DNA of 8,875 bases from SICB01 sp037132395 (GTDB lineage Bacteria > Patescibacteriota > Saccharimonadia > CAILAD01 > BJGX01), in contig JBAXPC010000026.1 of NCBI GenBank assembly GCA_037132395.1, forward strand, positions 1 through 8,875. The letters run 5' to 3'. The notes beneath the pieces are model-generated. The model had not been told where the DNA came from. It worked only from the letters and a program-made list of their open reading frames with translations, and ran no database searches. This document shows, piece after piece, positions 1 through 4,540 of this stretch (position 1 is its first letter; each line of letters begins with the position of its first letter). A program made the position numbers and the translations under genes.

Positions 1-370
1 CTTTTTTACTAATCCAGAATTGGTTGTCTTTAAGAGTTAAACTAGATTTTTGATCCTCACTAAGCTGAATAGTATACATGTGCGACTTTAGTTGGACTCT
101 GCCGTCTGGAGCAGGTTTTTTGATATATTCAACCATTGTTCCATGAGGGGTCACTTTAAAAGATGCGCCTAGCTGCTCTTTTTGTACAGTCATAATCTGC
201 TCGAACGGGTCGTTGCTATAAAGGAATGAGCCAAATGTATTATAGATAGTTCTCCCCTGAAGCTCATCCTTTTGAACCAAAATTTCATCATTACAGATTA
301 CAATCATACCAACAGATGTCTTTTGGGTATCAAAATGGGTTGAGATTGTACTAATTGATACTGGTTTCAT
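1..370 (-). CDS. Nudix-fold-like protein with degenerate Nudix box, 3' end outside window
   Basis: This is an open frame of 123 codons from ATG at 370 that runs off the left edge without a stop. The protein begins MKPVSISTISTHFDTQ and has a beta-rich segment (GMIVICNDEILVQKD), followed by a stretch that aligns without gaps to the Nudix box (GX5EX7REUXEEXGU). Both glycines and one glutamate are kept (GSFLYSND...KEQLG). The RE pair is TV, the first E is N and one of the two later glutamates is Q. A later segment (HMYTIQLSED...FWISKK) resembles the C-terminal strand and Trp region of Nudix proteins. Most metal ligands are therefore missing, so hydrolase activity is doubtful and a binding role is possible. 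The start is supported by an extended -10 box six bases upstream. It is the last gene of the minus-strand row. The family call is tentative; the reading frame is secure. Confidence 0.6.
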   Translation of the reverse strand, partial: MKPVSISTISTHFDTQKTSVGMIVICNDEILVQKDELQGRTIYNTFGSFLYSNDPFEQIMTVQKEQLGASFKVTPHGTMVEYIKKPAPDGRVQLKSHMYTIQLSEDQKSSLTLKDNQFWISKK

Positions 371-376
371 ATAAAT

Positions 377-385
377 AATATATCA
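377..385 (-). promoter_or_regulatory. Extended -10 box (TGATATATT) for the Nudix-like gene
   Basis: On the minus strand TGA-TATATT lies six bases before the ATG at 370. This matches the extended -10 pattern TGnTATAAT, and no -35 box is evident. Transcription should begin at or next to the ATG, giving a leaderless mRNA. No Shine-Dalgarno sequence fits in the gap. Confidence 0.55.
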
Positions 386-408
386 TAAAATAACCCGTTG
401 TATCGCTT

Positions 409-502
409 TAGTTGGAGCGACCACTTTAGGTCGTTTGCGTTCTGTCAGGAATCATTGCTGGCTCTTGCTGGTTCGCTGGCCTGCGAATGGAAGTTAGGAC
501 TA
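409..502 (-). repeat. Intergenic repeat, copy A (diverged, no insert)
   Basis: This fills most of the gap between the SDR gene and the Nudix-like gene. It shares the core gcgttctgtcaggaatcattgctggctc with the other copies, with small changes, and the end ggaagttaggacta next to the upstream gene's stop. The other end (tagttggagcgacc) keeps only part of the inverted-end sequence. Two short hairpins lie inside: CGACC/GGTCG at 418-433 and TTCGC/GCGAA at 472-487. The upstream gene ends in TAA, immediately followed by the TAG that other copies use as the stop. Confidence 0.7.
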
Positions 503-1237
503 TTATTTCAGTGTAAAACCGCCATCAACAGCTAATACTTGACCTGTTATAAATGAAGCATCTTCTGAAAGTAAAAATGTAATTGCAGCTGCTACTTCTT
601 CAGGTTTGCCTATTCGTTCAATAACAGAAAGGTCTGTTGTTTGTGCTGGGTCTTCCCCCGAGCTAGCAGTTAATGGTGTATCAATAAGTCCTGGAGCAAT
701 TGCATTAACTCTAACCAAGGGGTTTTTATAAGACCGTGCAAATGACTTTGTCATCGAAATTATACCTGCTTTTGTTGCAGAGTATATTACCGCATAAGGC
801 TCTCCAATTATGCCATCAACAGAAGTAAGAGTGACAATTGAGCCGTTTTTAGACGTTTTTTGTATAAACTCACCAAGTACTTGCAGTGTTTGAAATGTGC
901 CTTTTAGATTTACATCGATTGTTCTATCGATATTTTCAGCAGTAATGTCTTTAATACCTGCTGGCAATGGCATCACACCTGCATTTGCGACCAGAAAGTC
1001 AAGCCTACCAAATTCATCAGCCACAAACTTTGCAAGCCTATCAACATCAGCTTTAATGGCAATGTCAGCTGAACAGAATCTGACCCTTTCCTTATCGGAA
1101 AACTCTTTAATCACTTCTTCATTATTTGCCGAAACTCCATTAAGTATTACAGTGGCTCCTTCATCATATAGTCGATGAGCAGTAGCCTTGCCAATTCCTT
1201 GTGTTGAGCCAGTAATTAAAGCTATTTTATCTTTCAT
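503..1237 (-). CDS. SDR-family NAD(P)-dependent oxidoreductase (FabG-like)
   Basis: This 244-aa protein is a classical short-chain dehydrogenase/reductase with a Rossmann fold. It has the cofactor motif TGSTQGIG (residues 9-16), NAG (85-87), Asn110, catalytic Ser139, and YSATK (Tyr152, Lys156). The PGLIDTP segment follows near 182 and the usual C-terminal LAVDGGF closes the protein. The family reduces or oxidises carbonyl/alcohol groups in the cytoplasm; the substrate cannot be told from sequence. The frame is open four codons further upstream, but that extension lies inside the -10 box. I therefore choose the ATG at 1237, seven bases after TATGAT, which also gives the normal SDR N-terminus MKDKIALITG. 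It is transcribed alone, with a terminator just upstream and repeats on both sides. FabG proper is less likely, because no fatty-acid genes are adjacent. Confidence 0.93.
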   Translation of the reverse strand: MKDKIALITGSTQGIGKATAHRLYDEGATVILNGVSANNEEVIKEFSDKERVRFCSADIAIKADVDRLAKFVADEFGRLDFLVANAGVMPLPAGIKDITAENIDRTIDVNLKGTFQTLQVLGEFIQKTSKNGSIVTLTSVDGIIGEPYAVIYSATKAGIISMTKSFARSYKNPLVRVNAIAPGLIDTPLTASSGEDPAQTTDLSVIERIGKPEEVAAAITFLLSEDASFITGQVLAVDGGFTLK

Positions 1238-1244
1238 TAAATAC

Positions 1245-1253
1245 ATCATATCA
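1245..1253 (-). promoter_or_regulatory. Extended -10 box (TGATATGAT) for the SDR gene
   Basis: TGA-TATGAT on the minus strand ends seven bases before the ATG at 1237 and touches the T-tract of the preceding terminator. Its position argues against the longer start at 1249 and for a leaderless transcript. Confidence 0.65.
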
Positions 1254-1279
1254 AAAAAACCCCGTCTGATGGTTTTTTT
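1253..1279 (-). terminator. Intrinsic terminator between the ABM and SDR genes
   Basis: On the minus strand a nine-base-pair stem AAAAAAACC/GGTTTTTTT with a nine-base loop ends in seven Ts that run straight into the next promoter. It would stop transcripts of the upstream ABM gene after they pass through repeat copy B. The A/T-rich stem makes it near-symmetric, so it could work in both directions. Confidence 0.65.
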
Positions 1280-1354
1280 AGTTTAAATGTCCGCCATGGG
1301 GTAGTTGGCGTTCTGTCTGGAATTTTGCTGGCTTCGGGTGGTGATGAAAGACTA
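1279..1354 (-). repeat. Intergenic repeat, copy B (76 bp, uninterrupted form)
   Basis: This is the clearest short form of the repeat: tagtttaaatgtcc at one end, ggggtagttggcgttctg and ggaattttgctggcttcggg in the middle, then gtggtgatgaaagacta. The final CTA is the complement of the TAG stop of the ABM gene. Compared with copies D and E it lacks the hairpin insert and so looks like an empty site. Confidence 0.8.
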
Positions 1355-1675
1355 TTCTGGTAGAACAACGTCAATTTCTTGACCTGCAAAGTTTATGATC
1401 TCTCCAAAGCTCTCATTTTTGGCAAATTTTTGCCAGCGCCGTGCTTTATCGGATGTTCCTTCATCAGTGTCATCACTCATGGCATCACGAGCTTCTTGTG
1501 ACTCCCATTCTGCAACGGCAAAGTAACAACCGGGTTCGTCACGCACACTATGAACATGAGTTCCTGAAGCACCTGGATACTCTTGTAGGATTTTACTGCT
1601 TTCGCGCCAGTGGTCAATGAAGGCCTGTTCGTCCTCAGGGTTGTTTAGTTTTATTTTCCAAATGTATCTATACAT
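1352..1675 (-). CDS. ABM-type (antibiotic biosynthesis monooxygenase) domain protein
   Basis: This 107-aa protein is one ABM domain, a dimeric ferredoxin-like alpha+beta barrel. The N-terminal strand (MYRYIWKIKL) is followed by a helix with FIDHWRESSKILQEYPG, then the strand pair GTHVHSV and CYFAVAEWES, then a helix and the C-terminal strand IDVVLPE. Members include small cofactor-free monooxygenases, haem-degrading enzymes and many of unknown function. Nothing here fixes a substrate, and a role in stress or quinone chemistry would be a guess. The ATG lies seven bases after a TATACT -10 box with no ribosome binding site. The stop codon TAG is the terminal base triplet of repeat copy B. It is monocistronic. 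Confidence 0.85.
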   Translation of the reverse strand: MYRYIWKIKLNNPEDEQAFIDHWRESSKILQEYPGASGTHVHSVRDEPGCYFAVAEWESQEARDAMSDDTDEGTSDKARRWQKFAKNESFGEIINFAGQEIDVVLPE

Positions 1676-1682
1676 ATTTTAA

Positions 1683-1688
1683 AGTATA
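1683..1688 (-). promoter_or_regulatory. -10 box (TATACT) for the ABM gene
   Basis: TATACT on the minus strand lies seven bases before the ATG at 1675, the same leaderless spacing as the neighbours. Unlike them it is not preceded by the TGn extension. Confidence 0.5.
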
Positions 1689-1699
1689 CATTACTGCCT

Positions 1700-1725
1700 A
1701 AAAAAGCCCTAGTGAGGTCATTTTT
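1700..1725 (-). terminator. Weak terminator between the GNAT and ABM genes
   Basis: On the minus strand an imperfect stem (AAAAATGACCT against AGGGCTTTTTT, two mismatches, four-base loop CACT) is followed by a T-run. It occupies the same place as the stronger terminators elsewhere but is clearly degraded, so some read-through is possible. Confidence 0.35.
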
Positions 1726-1766
1726 GGATAATTGCTGGCTCCGGGTGGTGATGGAAGTTAGAACTA
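1726..1766 (-). repeat. Intergenic repeat, copy C (truncated)
   Basis: Only the gene-proximal half is kept: attgctggctccggg and tggtgatggaagttagaacta, the latter identical to copy D over its whole length. The opposite arm (tagttcgaacgtcc in other copies) is missing. The final CTA supplies the TAG stop of the GNAT gene. Confidence 0.75.
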
Positions 1767-2375
1767 TTTGTGTGAGTAGTCTTTTAACTCAATAATCATA
1801 TCCAAATGTTCAACACCGTCTTTTTTGAATGTCCCGGTATTTTTAAATCCTAGTTTTTCATAGTAGTGAATTGCTCGCTCATTGTCTTTTAACACGCCGC
1901 CCCATAGAATAATTCGTTGTTTACCAAACTTTTTGGCAACATCTGTAATAAAAGGAAATACTTTACTGCCTAATCCTACATTTTGATAATCATCGGCTAG
2001 TGTTGGGCCAAATCTTAAATCAGTTTCGGGGTTTAGTGTGTACCCGGTTTTACTATACCGCTCAATATCACTTTCTGGGAAACCAAAGCTTAACTCTATT
2101 AATCCGACTATTCTATCTTTACTATTTTCTATCACAAATCGTAACTTGTCGTACTTGTTGATGGCATCACATAGTTCTTTGGCTGTTTTCATATCATAGC
2201 CCTCAAAAGTACTTAATCTGCGGGTTTCTTTCGACAATCCTTGCAAAAAGTCGGCTAGTTTACTAATGTCATTTGGCTCTAGTGGACGCAATACAACTTT
2301 CTCGCCATTCCTAACCAAAATCTCACTAGTAACTAGTTTTGGGTTATCGGCAACTTCAGTCATTGTTAGTTTCAT
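1764..2375 (-). CDS. GNAT-family N-acetyltransferase
   Basis: This 203-aa protein has the GNAT layout. A strand VVLRPLEPNDISKLADFL (near 27-44) starts the domain. The acetyl-CoA pyrophosphate loop QNVGLG (131-136, matching Q/RxxGxG/A) is followed by a helix. The closing motif is NERAIHYYEKLGFKNTG (165-181). The family transfers an acetyl group from acetyl-CoA to an amine of a protein, metabolite or drug; the target is unknown. A short leader of about 20 residues precedes the domain. The frame opens at a GTG at 2381, but that codon touches the -10 box, so the ATG at 2375, six bases after TATGAT, is preferred. The TAG stop lies in repeat copy C. It is transcribed alone. Confidence 0.9.
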   Translation of the reverse strand: MKLTMTEVADNPKLVTSEILVRNGEKVVLRPLEPNDISKLADFLQGLSKETRRLSTFEGYDMKTAKELCDAINKYDKLRFVIENSKDRIVGLIELSFGFPESDIERYSKTGYTLNPETDLRFGPTLADDYQNVGLGSKVFPFITDVAKKFGKQRIILWGGVLKDNERAIHYYEKLGFKNTGTFKKDGVEHLDMIIELKDYSHK

Positions 2376-2381
2376 AATCAC

Positions 2382-2390
2382 ATCATATCA
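2382..2390 (-). promoter_or_regulatory. Extended -10 box (TGATATGAT) for the GNAT gene
   Basis: TGA-TATGAT ends six bases before the ATG at 2375 and directly follows the T-tract of the terminator at 2391-2414. No -35 box or Shine-Dalgarno sequence is seen. Confidence 0.65.
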
Positions 2391-2414
2391 AAAAAGACCC
2401 TTTCGGGCCTCTTT
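2391..2414 (-). terminator. Intrinsic terminator upstream of the GNAT gene
   Basis: On the minus strand the stem AAAGAGGCCC/GGGTCTTTTT (ten pairs, two G-U) closes a GAAA tetraloop and is followed by T residues. It is the second terminator behind the 2H phosphoesterase gene; the first lies at 2626-2662. Confidence 0.75.
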
Positions 2415-2473
2415 AGTTCGAACGTCCGCTTTGGGGTAGTTGGCGCTCAATCTGGAATTATTGCTGGCTTCGG

Positions 2474-2670
2474 TCATTCGACTCTGAGGGATGAGCCCTC
2501 AGGCTCAGACTCGAAGAGAGGCCGGAGTAGCACTTCGTGCACGCTTCTTCGCTTTCTCGATGCAAGCATCTGCGACAGCTCATCGCGAGCGAACCTACGG
2601 TTCGTTTCTGGCTTCGCCAGAAATCATAAAAAATGCCCGAGACGAGCTCGGGCGTTTTTTATGGCTCCGG
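2474..2670 (-). mobile_element. Hairpin-array insert inside repeat D (MITE-like, non-coding)
   Basis: This segment is bounded by near-identical TGGCTYCGG copies and built from serial hairpins. In plus-strand order they are: a large imperfect hairpin starting ttcgactctgag (about 2477-2515), GCAC-TTC-GTGC, GATGC-AA-GCATC, CGAACC-TAC-GGTTCG (2590-2604), TTTCTGGC-TTC-GCCAGAAA (2605-2623), and a terminator (2626-2662). The same order of hairpins recurs in repeats E and F. No coding function is apparent. 'Mobile' is inferred from the empty/filled comparison with copy B. Confidence 0.5.
2626..2662 (-). terminator. Strong bidirectional terminator after the 2H phosphoesterase gene
   Basis: A 16-position stem (ATAAAAAATGCCCGAG / CTCGGGCGTTTTTTAT) closes a five-base loop; its only non-Watson-Crick position is T-G on the plus strand, A-C on the minus. 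Runs of six A and six T flank the G/C core, so it should terminate on either strand. It starts 28 bases past the TAG stop. Confidence 0.85.
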
Positions 2671-2689
2671 GTGGTGATGGAAGTTAGAA

Positions 2690-3214
2690 CTATTGTAACT
2701 GGATTGTGCTTATAGTCTTTACACTCTTACCGTCAAAACTTGCAATGGCTAGCTCACCAACCACTCCACTAATATGCAAGTCCTTTGCTTTCAGGTCTTC
2801 TTCTAGCTGTTTCATCTTTTCTGGGTCTACATCGCTACCTATCCCAACATGCGGTACAAATGGTATGTCTAGCCGCAGTTCTTTTTGCAGCGAGCCTGTA
2901 TACAATAAGTCGTGGAGCTTTACTATTTCTTCGTAGCCTTCGCTAGGCACCAAAAATGTATGCCAATAGTCATTGAAGCTATCTTTTACAACTTTGGTTT
3001 TGTTAAGGGTAAAAGTGATGGCCTTTGCGTCTTTGGTCTTTTCTCTTACATGGCTGATAAATCTTTGTTCATCTACATTGCCCACAGGAAAAACAAAAGT
3101 AAAATGAGGCTCAACTACCGTGTAGTTGAGTTTATCTTTTTCTTTGCGGACAGACTGAACCCAGTCAAAATCTGCTTGGCTAATTTTTGGATATGCGATT
3201 ACAACTAGTGACAT
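2690..3214 (-). CDS. 2H phosphoesterase superfamily protein (LigT / 2'-5' RNA ligase-like)
   Basis: This 174-aa protein carries the two histidine motifs of the 2H superfamily: PHFTFVFP with His37-Phe-Thr39, and FVPHVGIG with His122. They sit in an otherwise typical alpha+beta layout of about 170 residues. The second motif reads H-x-G rather than the usual H-x-T/S, so one of the two phosphate-contacting hydroxyls is absent. The family opens 2',3'- or other cyclic phosphates and 2'-5' linkages in RNA or nucleotides; some phage members cleave cyclic oligonucleotide messengers. Here the substrate is unknown. The ATG is six bases after an extended -10 box. The TAG stop belongs to repeat D. It lies between repeats D and E, whose left parts are nearly identical, although the gene itself is unique. 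Confidence 0.88.
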   Translation of the reverse strand: MSLVVIAYPKISQADFDWVQSVRKEKDKLNYTVVEPHFTFVFPVGNVDEQRFISHVREKTKDAKAITFTLNKTKVVKDSFNDYWHTFLVPSEGYEEIVKLHDLLYTGSLQKELRLDIPFVPHVGIGSDVDPEKMKQLEEDLKAKDLHISGVVGELAIASFDGKSVKTISTIQLQ

Positions 3215-3220
3215 AGCTTT

Positions 3221-3229
3221 ATCATATCA
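3221..3229 (-). promoter_or_regulatory. Extended -10 box (TGATATGAT) for the 2H phosphoesterase gene
   Basis: TGA-TATGAT ends six bases before the ATG at 3214 and abuts the T-tract of the terminator at 3230-3254. The arrangement is the same as at the SDR and GNAT genes. Confidence 0.65.
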
Positions 3230-3254
3230 AAAAAGACCCGTCTGGGGTCTTTTT
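3230..3254 (-). terminator. Intrinsic terminator upstream of the 2H phosphoesterase gene
   Basis: The stem AAAAAGACCC/GGGTCTTTTT (ten perfect pairs) with loop CAGAC is followed by a T-run on the minus strand. It is near-symmetric and so probably bidirectional. It insulates the next promoter from transcription of the DHH gene. Confidence 0.8.
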
Positions 3255-3313
3255 AGTTCGAACGTCCGCTTTGGGGTAGTTGGCGTTCTATCTGGAATTA
3301 TTGCTGGCTCCGG

Positions 3314-3510
3314 TCATTCGACTCTGAGGGATGAGCCCTCAGGCTCAGACTCGAAGAGAGGCCGGACAGCGGACTTCGTCCTTTTCCATTCCGGCGTGCT
3401 CGAAGCAAGCTTCTGTGCGCGTCCTCATTCCACCGAACCTGCGGTTCGAGGTTCTGAATTCAGAACAACAAAGTAAAAGAGCCAGGCACAAGACCTGACT
3501 CTTTTTCTTT
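3314..3510 (-). mobile_element. Hairpin-array insert inside repeat E (MITE-like, non-coding)
   Basis: It lies between tggctccgg (3305-3313) and the diverged tggctcaca (3510-3518). In plus-strand order the hairpins are: the ttcgactctgag hairpin, identical to D; GGAC-TTC-GTCC; GAAGC-AA-GCTTC; CGAACC-TGC-GGTTCG (3434-3448); the palindrome GTTCTGAATTCAGAAC (3451-3466); and a terminator (3475-3505). Stem sequences differ from D while pairing is kept. Confidence 0.5.
3475..3505 (-). terminator. Intrinsic terminator after the DHH phosphoesterase gene
   Basis: On the minus strand the 12-base-pair stem AAAAGAGTCAGG/CCTGGCTCTTTT (one T-G pair) closes a seven-base loop and ends in a T-run. On the plus strand a T-rich tail also follows, so it may act both ways. 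It starts about 33 bases past the TAG stop. Confidence 0.8.
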
Positions 3511-3537
3511 GGCTCACAACAATAGAGGATGTTATAA

Positions 3538-4443
3538 CTATGATAAAGCGAGATTCAGTAGTTCTTTCCTGAGCCAGAGCCTATCTGCTTCGGCAATACC
3601 TTCATTAAAATCTGAACCAATTAAAGCCTTAAGCTTAGTCTGACCACTCTCACTATCACTCAGTAAATAGCTCCGACCTTCACTAATACTTATTAGGTTT
3701 AACGCCCAATCTGTATCACGATTATTTAATATCTGGGCTATTAAGTCCTTTTTGTCGAGTGCAAAAGCTCTTGCGTCCCAGACAGTTAGCTGCCCAAATG
3801 TATGTGGTAATCTTGGTGCTTCTTCCATTGTTTTTATATCGTTTGAAACTGCTTGTTCAAAGTTATCTTCGATTGATGCTTGGCATTCAGTAAAGTATTG
3901 AGCGGCGAAATCGTCAGGTAAATGACCAACTTGTTTCAGAGTTGCATACGCATTTCTGTCTCGTTGAGTTGTCACATCGGCATTAAAGTTCAGAGTATTG
4001 TCTAGTATCCCTGCCGCCAATAGACGTGCAATTTCTGGTTTCATTTCTTGTAATCTATTACCAGATTGCCAGCGTTCAAAGATTTGCGTACAGGAAGCCC
4101 CTATAAATTCAATATCCGCTTTATCTCCGATTTTTTCTTGCCAGTACTTTTCCTGCCCCGGATGGTGATCTATTACCTCAACTACGGTCCCATTCTTAAC
4201 TATTGGATCAAAAAAATCTTCTTTTGAGACATCTACAAGAATAAATTCATCACTCTCACCTTGTTGATACTTTTCAAGGCTTATCCCCAACACTCTCAGA
4301 CTTCTGGGAATACTTTCGTTGAGTGGGGCGCTACTTGCTGCATAAGCATCTTCGCCATTGAGCCTCAACAGTTCTGCTTCGGCAATACACCCTGCATAAG
4401 CGTCAATATCCATATAGGCGGAGCCGGCGGTTACAATTTTCAT
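3538..4443 (-). CDS. DHH/DHHA2-family phosphoesterase (PPX1 / family II pyrophosphatase-like)
   Basis: This 301-aa protein has a DHH domain with the metal-binding signatures DID (Asp12, Asp14), DVS (Asp71), DHH (92-94, in VIDHHPG) and GILDNT (Asp148). A C-terminal DHHA2-like domain ends in WLRKEL (Arg292, Lys293). This combination is that of manganese-dependent family II pyrophosphatases and PPX1-type exopolyphosphatases. The first histidine of the pyrophosphatase motif HxxxDxD is absent (GSAYMDID), which favours a PPX1-like or other short-polyphosphate or nucleotide hydrolase over a pyrophosphatase. The frame extends to 4494 but passes through the promoter. The ATG at 4443, seven bases after TATGAT, gives a normal N-terminus (MKIVTAGSAYMDIDAY). 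It is the first protein gene on the 3' side of tRNA-Asn, and its stop is in repeat E. Confidence 0.88.
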   Translation of the reverse strand: MKIVTAGSAYMDIDAYAGCIAEAELLRLNGEDAYAASSAPLNESIPRSLRVLGISLEKYQQGESDEFILVDVSKEDFFDPIVKNGTVVEVIDHHPGQEKYWQEKIGDKADIEFIGASCTQIFERWQSGNRLQEMKPEIARLLAAGILDNTLNFNADVTTQRDRNAYATLKQVGHLPDDFAAQYFTECQASIEDNFEQAVSNDIKTMEEAPRLPHTFGQLTVWDARAFALDKKDLIAQILNNRDTDWALNLISISEGRSYLLSDSESGQTKLKALIGSDFNEGIAEADRLWLRKELLNLALS

Positions 4444-4450
4444 TACATTT

Positions 4451-4459
4451 ATCATACCA
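4451..4459 (-). promoter_or_regulatory. Extended -10 box (TGGTATGAT) for the DHH gene
   Basis: TGG-TATGAT ends seven bases before the ATG at 4443. Unlike the neighbouring genes, no terminator T-tract abuts it. Upstream (4468-4480) is a weak relic of the repeat arm, tagtttcagttcc. Confidence 0.6.
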
Positions 4460-4540
4460 GAGTCCCTTAGTTTCAGTTCCAGTCTGGGTAACAAAAAGTC
4501 AGGCGGATTCAGAGAACAGTTCTGATTTTATCTATTACGG

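Larger units (their letters stand above)
2414..2692 (-). repeat. Intergenic repeat, copy D (279 bp, with hairpin insert)
   Basis: The outer ends are tagttcgaacgtcc (2414-2427) and ggaagttagaacta (2679-2692). They form an inverted repeat with 12 of 14 positions paired. The left 113 bp match copy E (840 bp further on) with three differences and no gaps. The CTA at 2690-2692 is the stop of the 2H phosphoesterase gene. Relative to copy B, an insert of about 197 bp sits between tggcttcgg (2465-2473) and tggctccgg (2662-2670). Short open frames here have no family features. Confidence 0.85.
3254..3540 (-). repeat. Intergenic repeat, copy E (287 bp, with hairpin insert)
   Basis: It begins tagttcgaacgtcc and follows copy D almost base for base to 3366. 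It then diverges in sequence but keeps the same succession of hairpins. The far end (ggctcacaac ... gttataacta) has the same length as in copy D but has drifted. The last CTA is the TAG stop of the DHH gene. This 320-bp gap holds no coding sequence. Confidence 0.85.

Noticed and set aside
897..1178. Plus-strand open frame inside the SDR gene
   Set aside because: It is an antisense shadow of a well-supported SDR coding sequence. Similar antisense frames in the other genes were rejected for the same reason.
2474..2670. Insertion sequence with transposase
   Set aside because: The insert is under 200 bp and non-coding; at most it is a non-autonomous element.
2491..2715. 74-codon plus-strand open frame
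   Set aside because: It lies inside repeat D and its hairpins, has no start signals, and overlaps the end of the 2H gene; composition reflects palindromes, not coding.
409..3540. Classical integron attC sites
   Set aside because: The stop-adjacent arm (TTCTAAC) is close to the R'' consensus, but the far arm is GTTCGAA instead of GTTRRRY. Inner L-box pairing is not seen in the short form, so I call the elements attC-like only by analogy.
4444..4494. 17-residue N-terminal extension of the DHH protein
   Set aside because: The extension passes through the extended -10 box and has no conserved character; the ATG at 4443 gives the expected family start.
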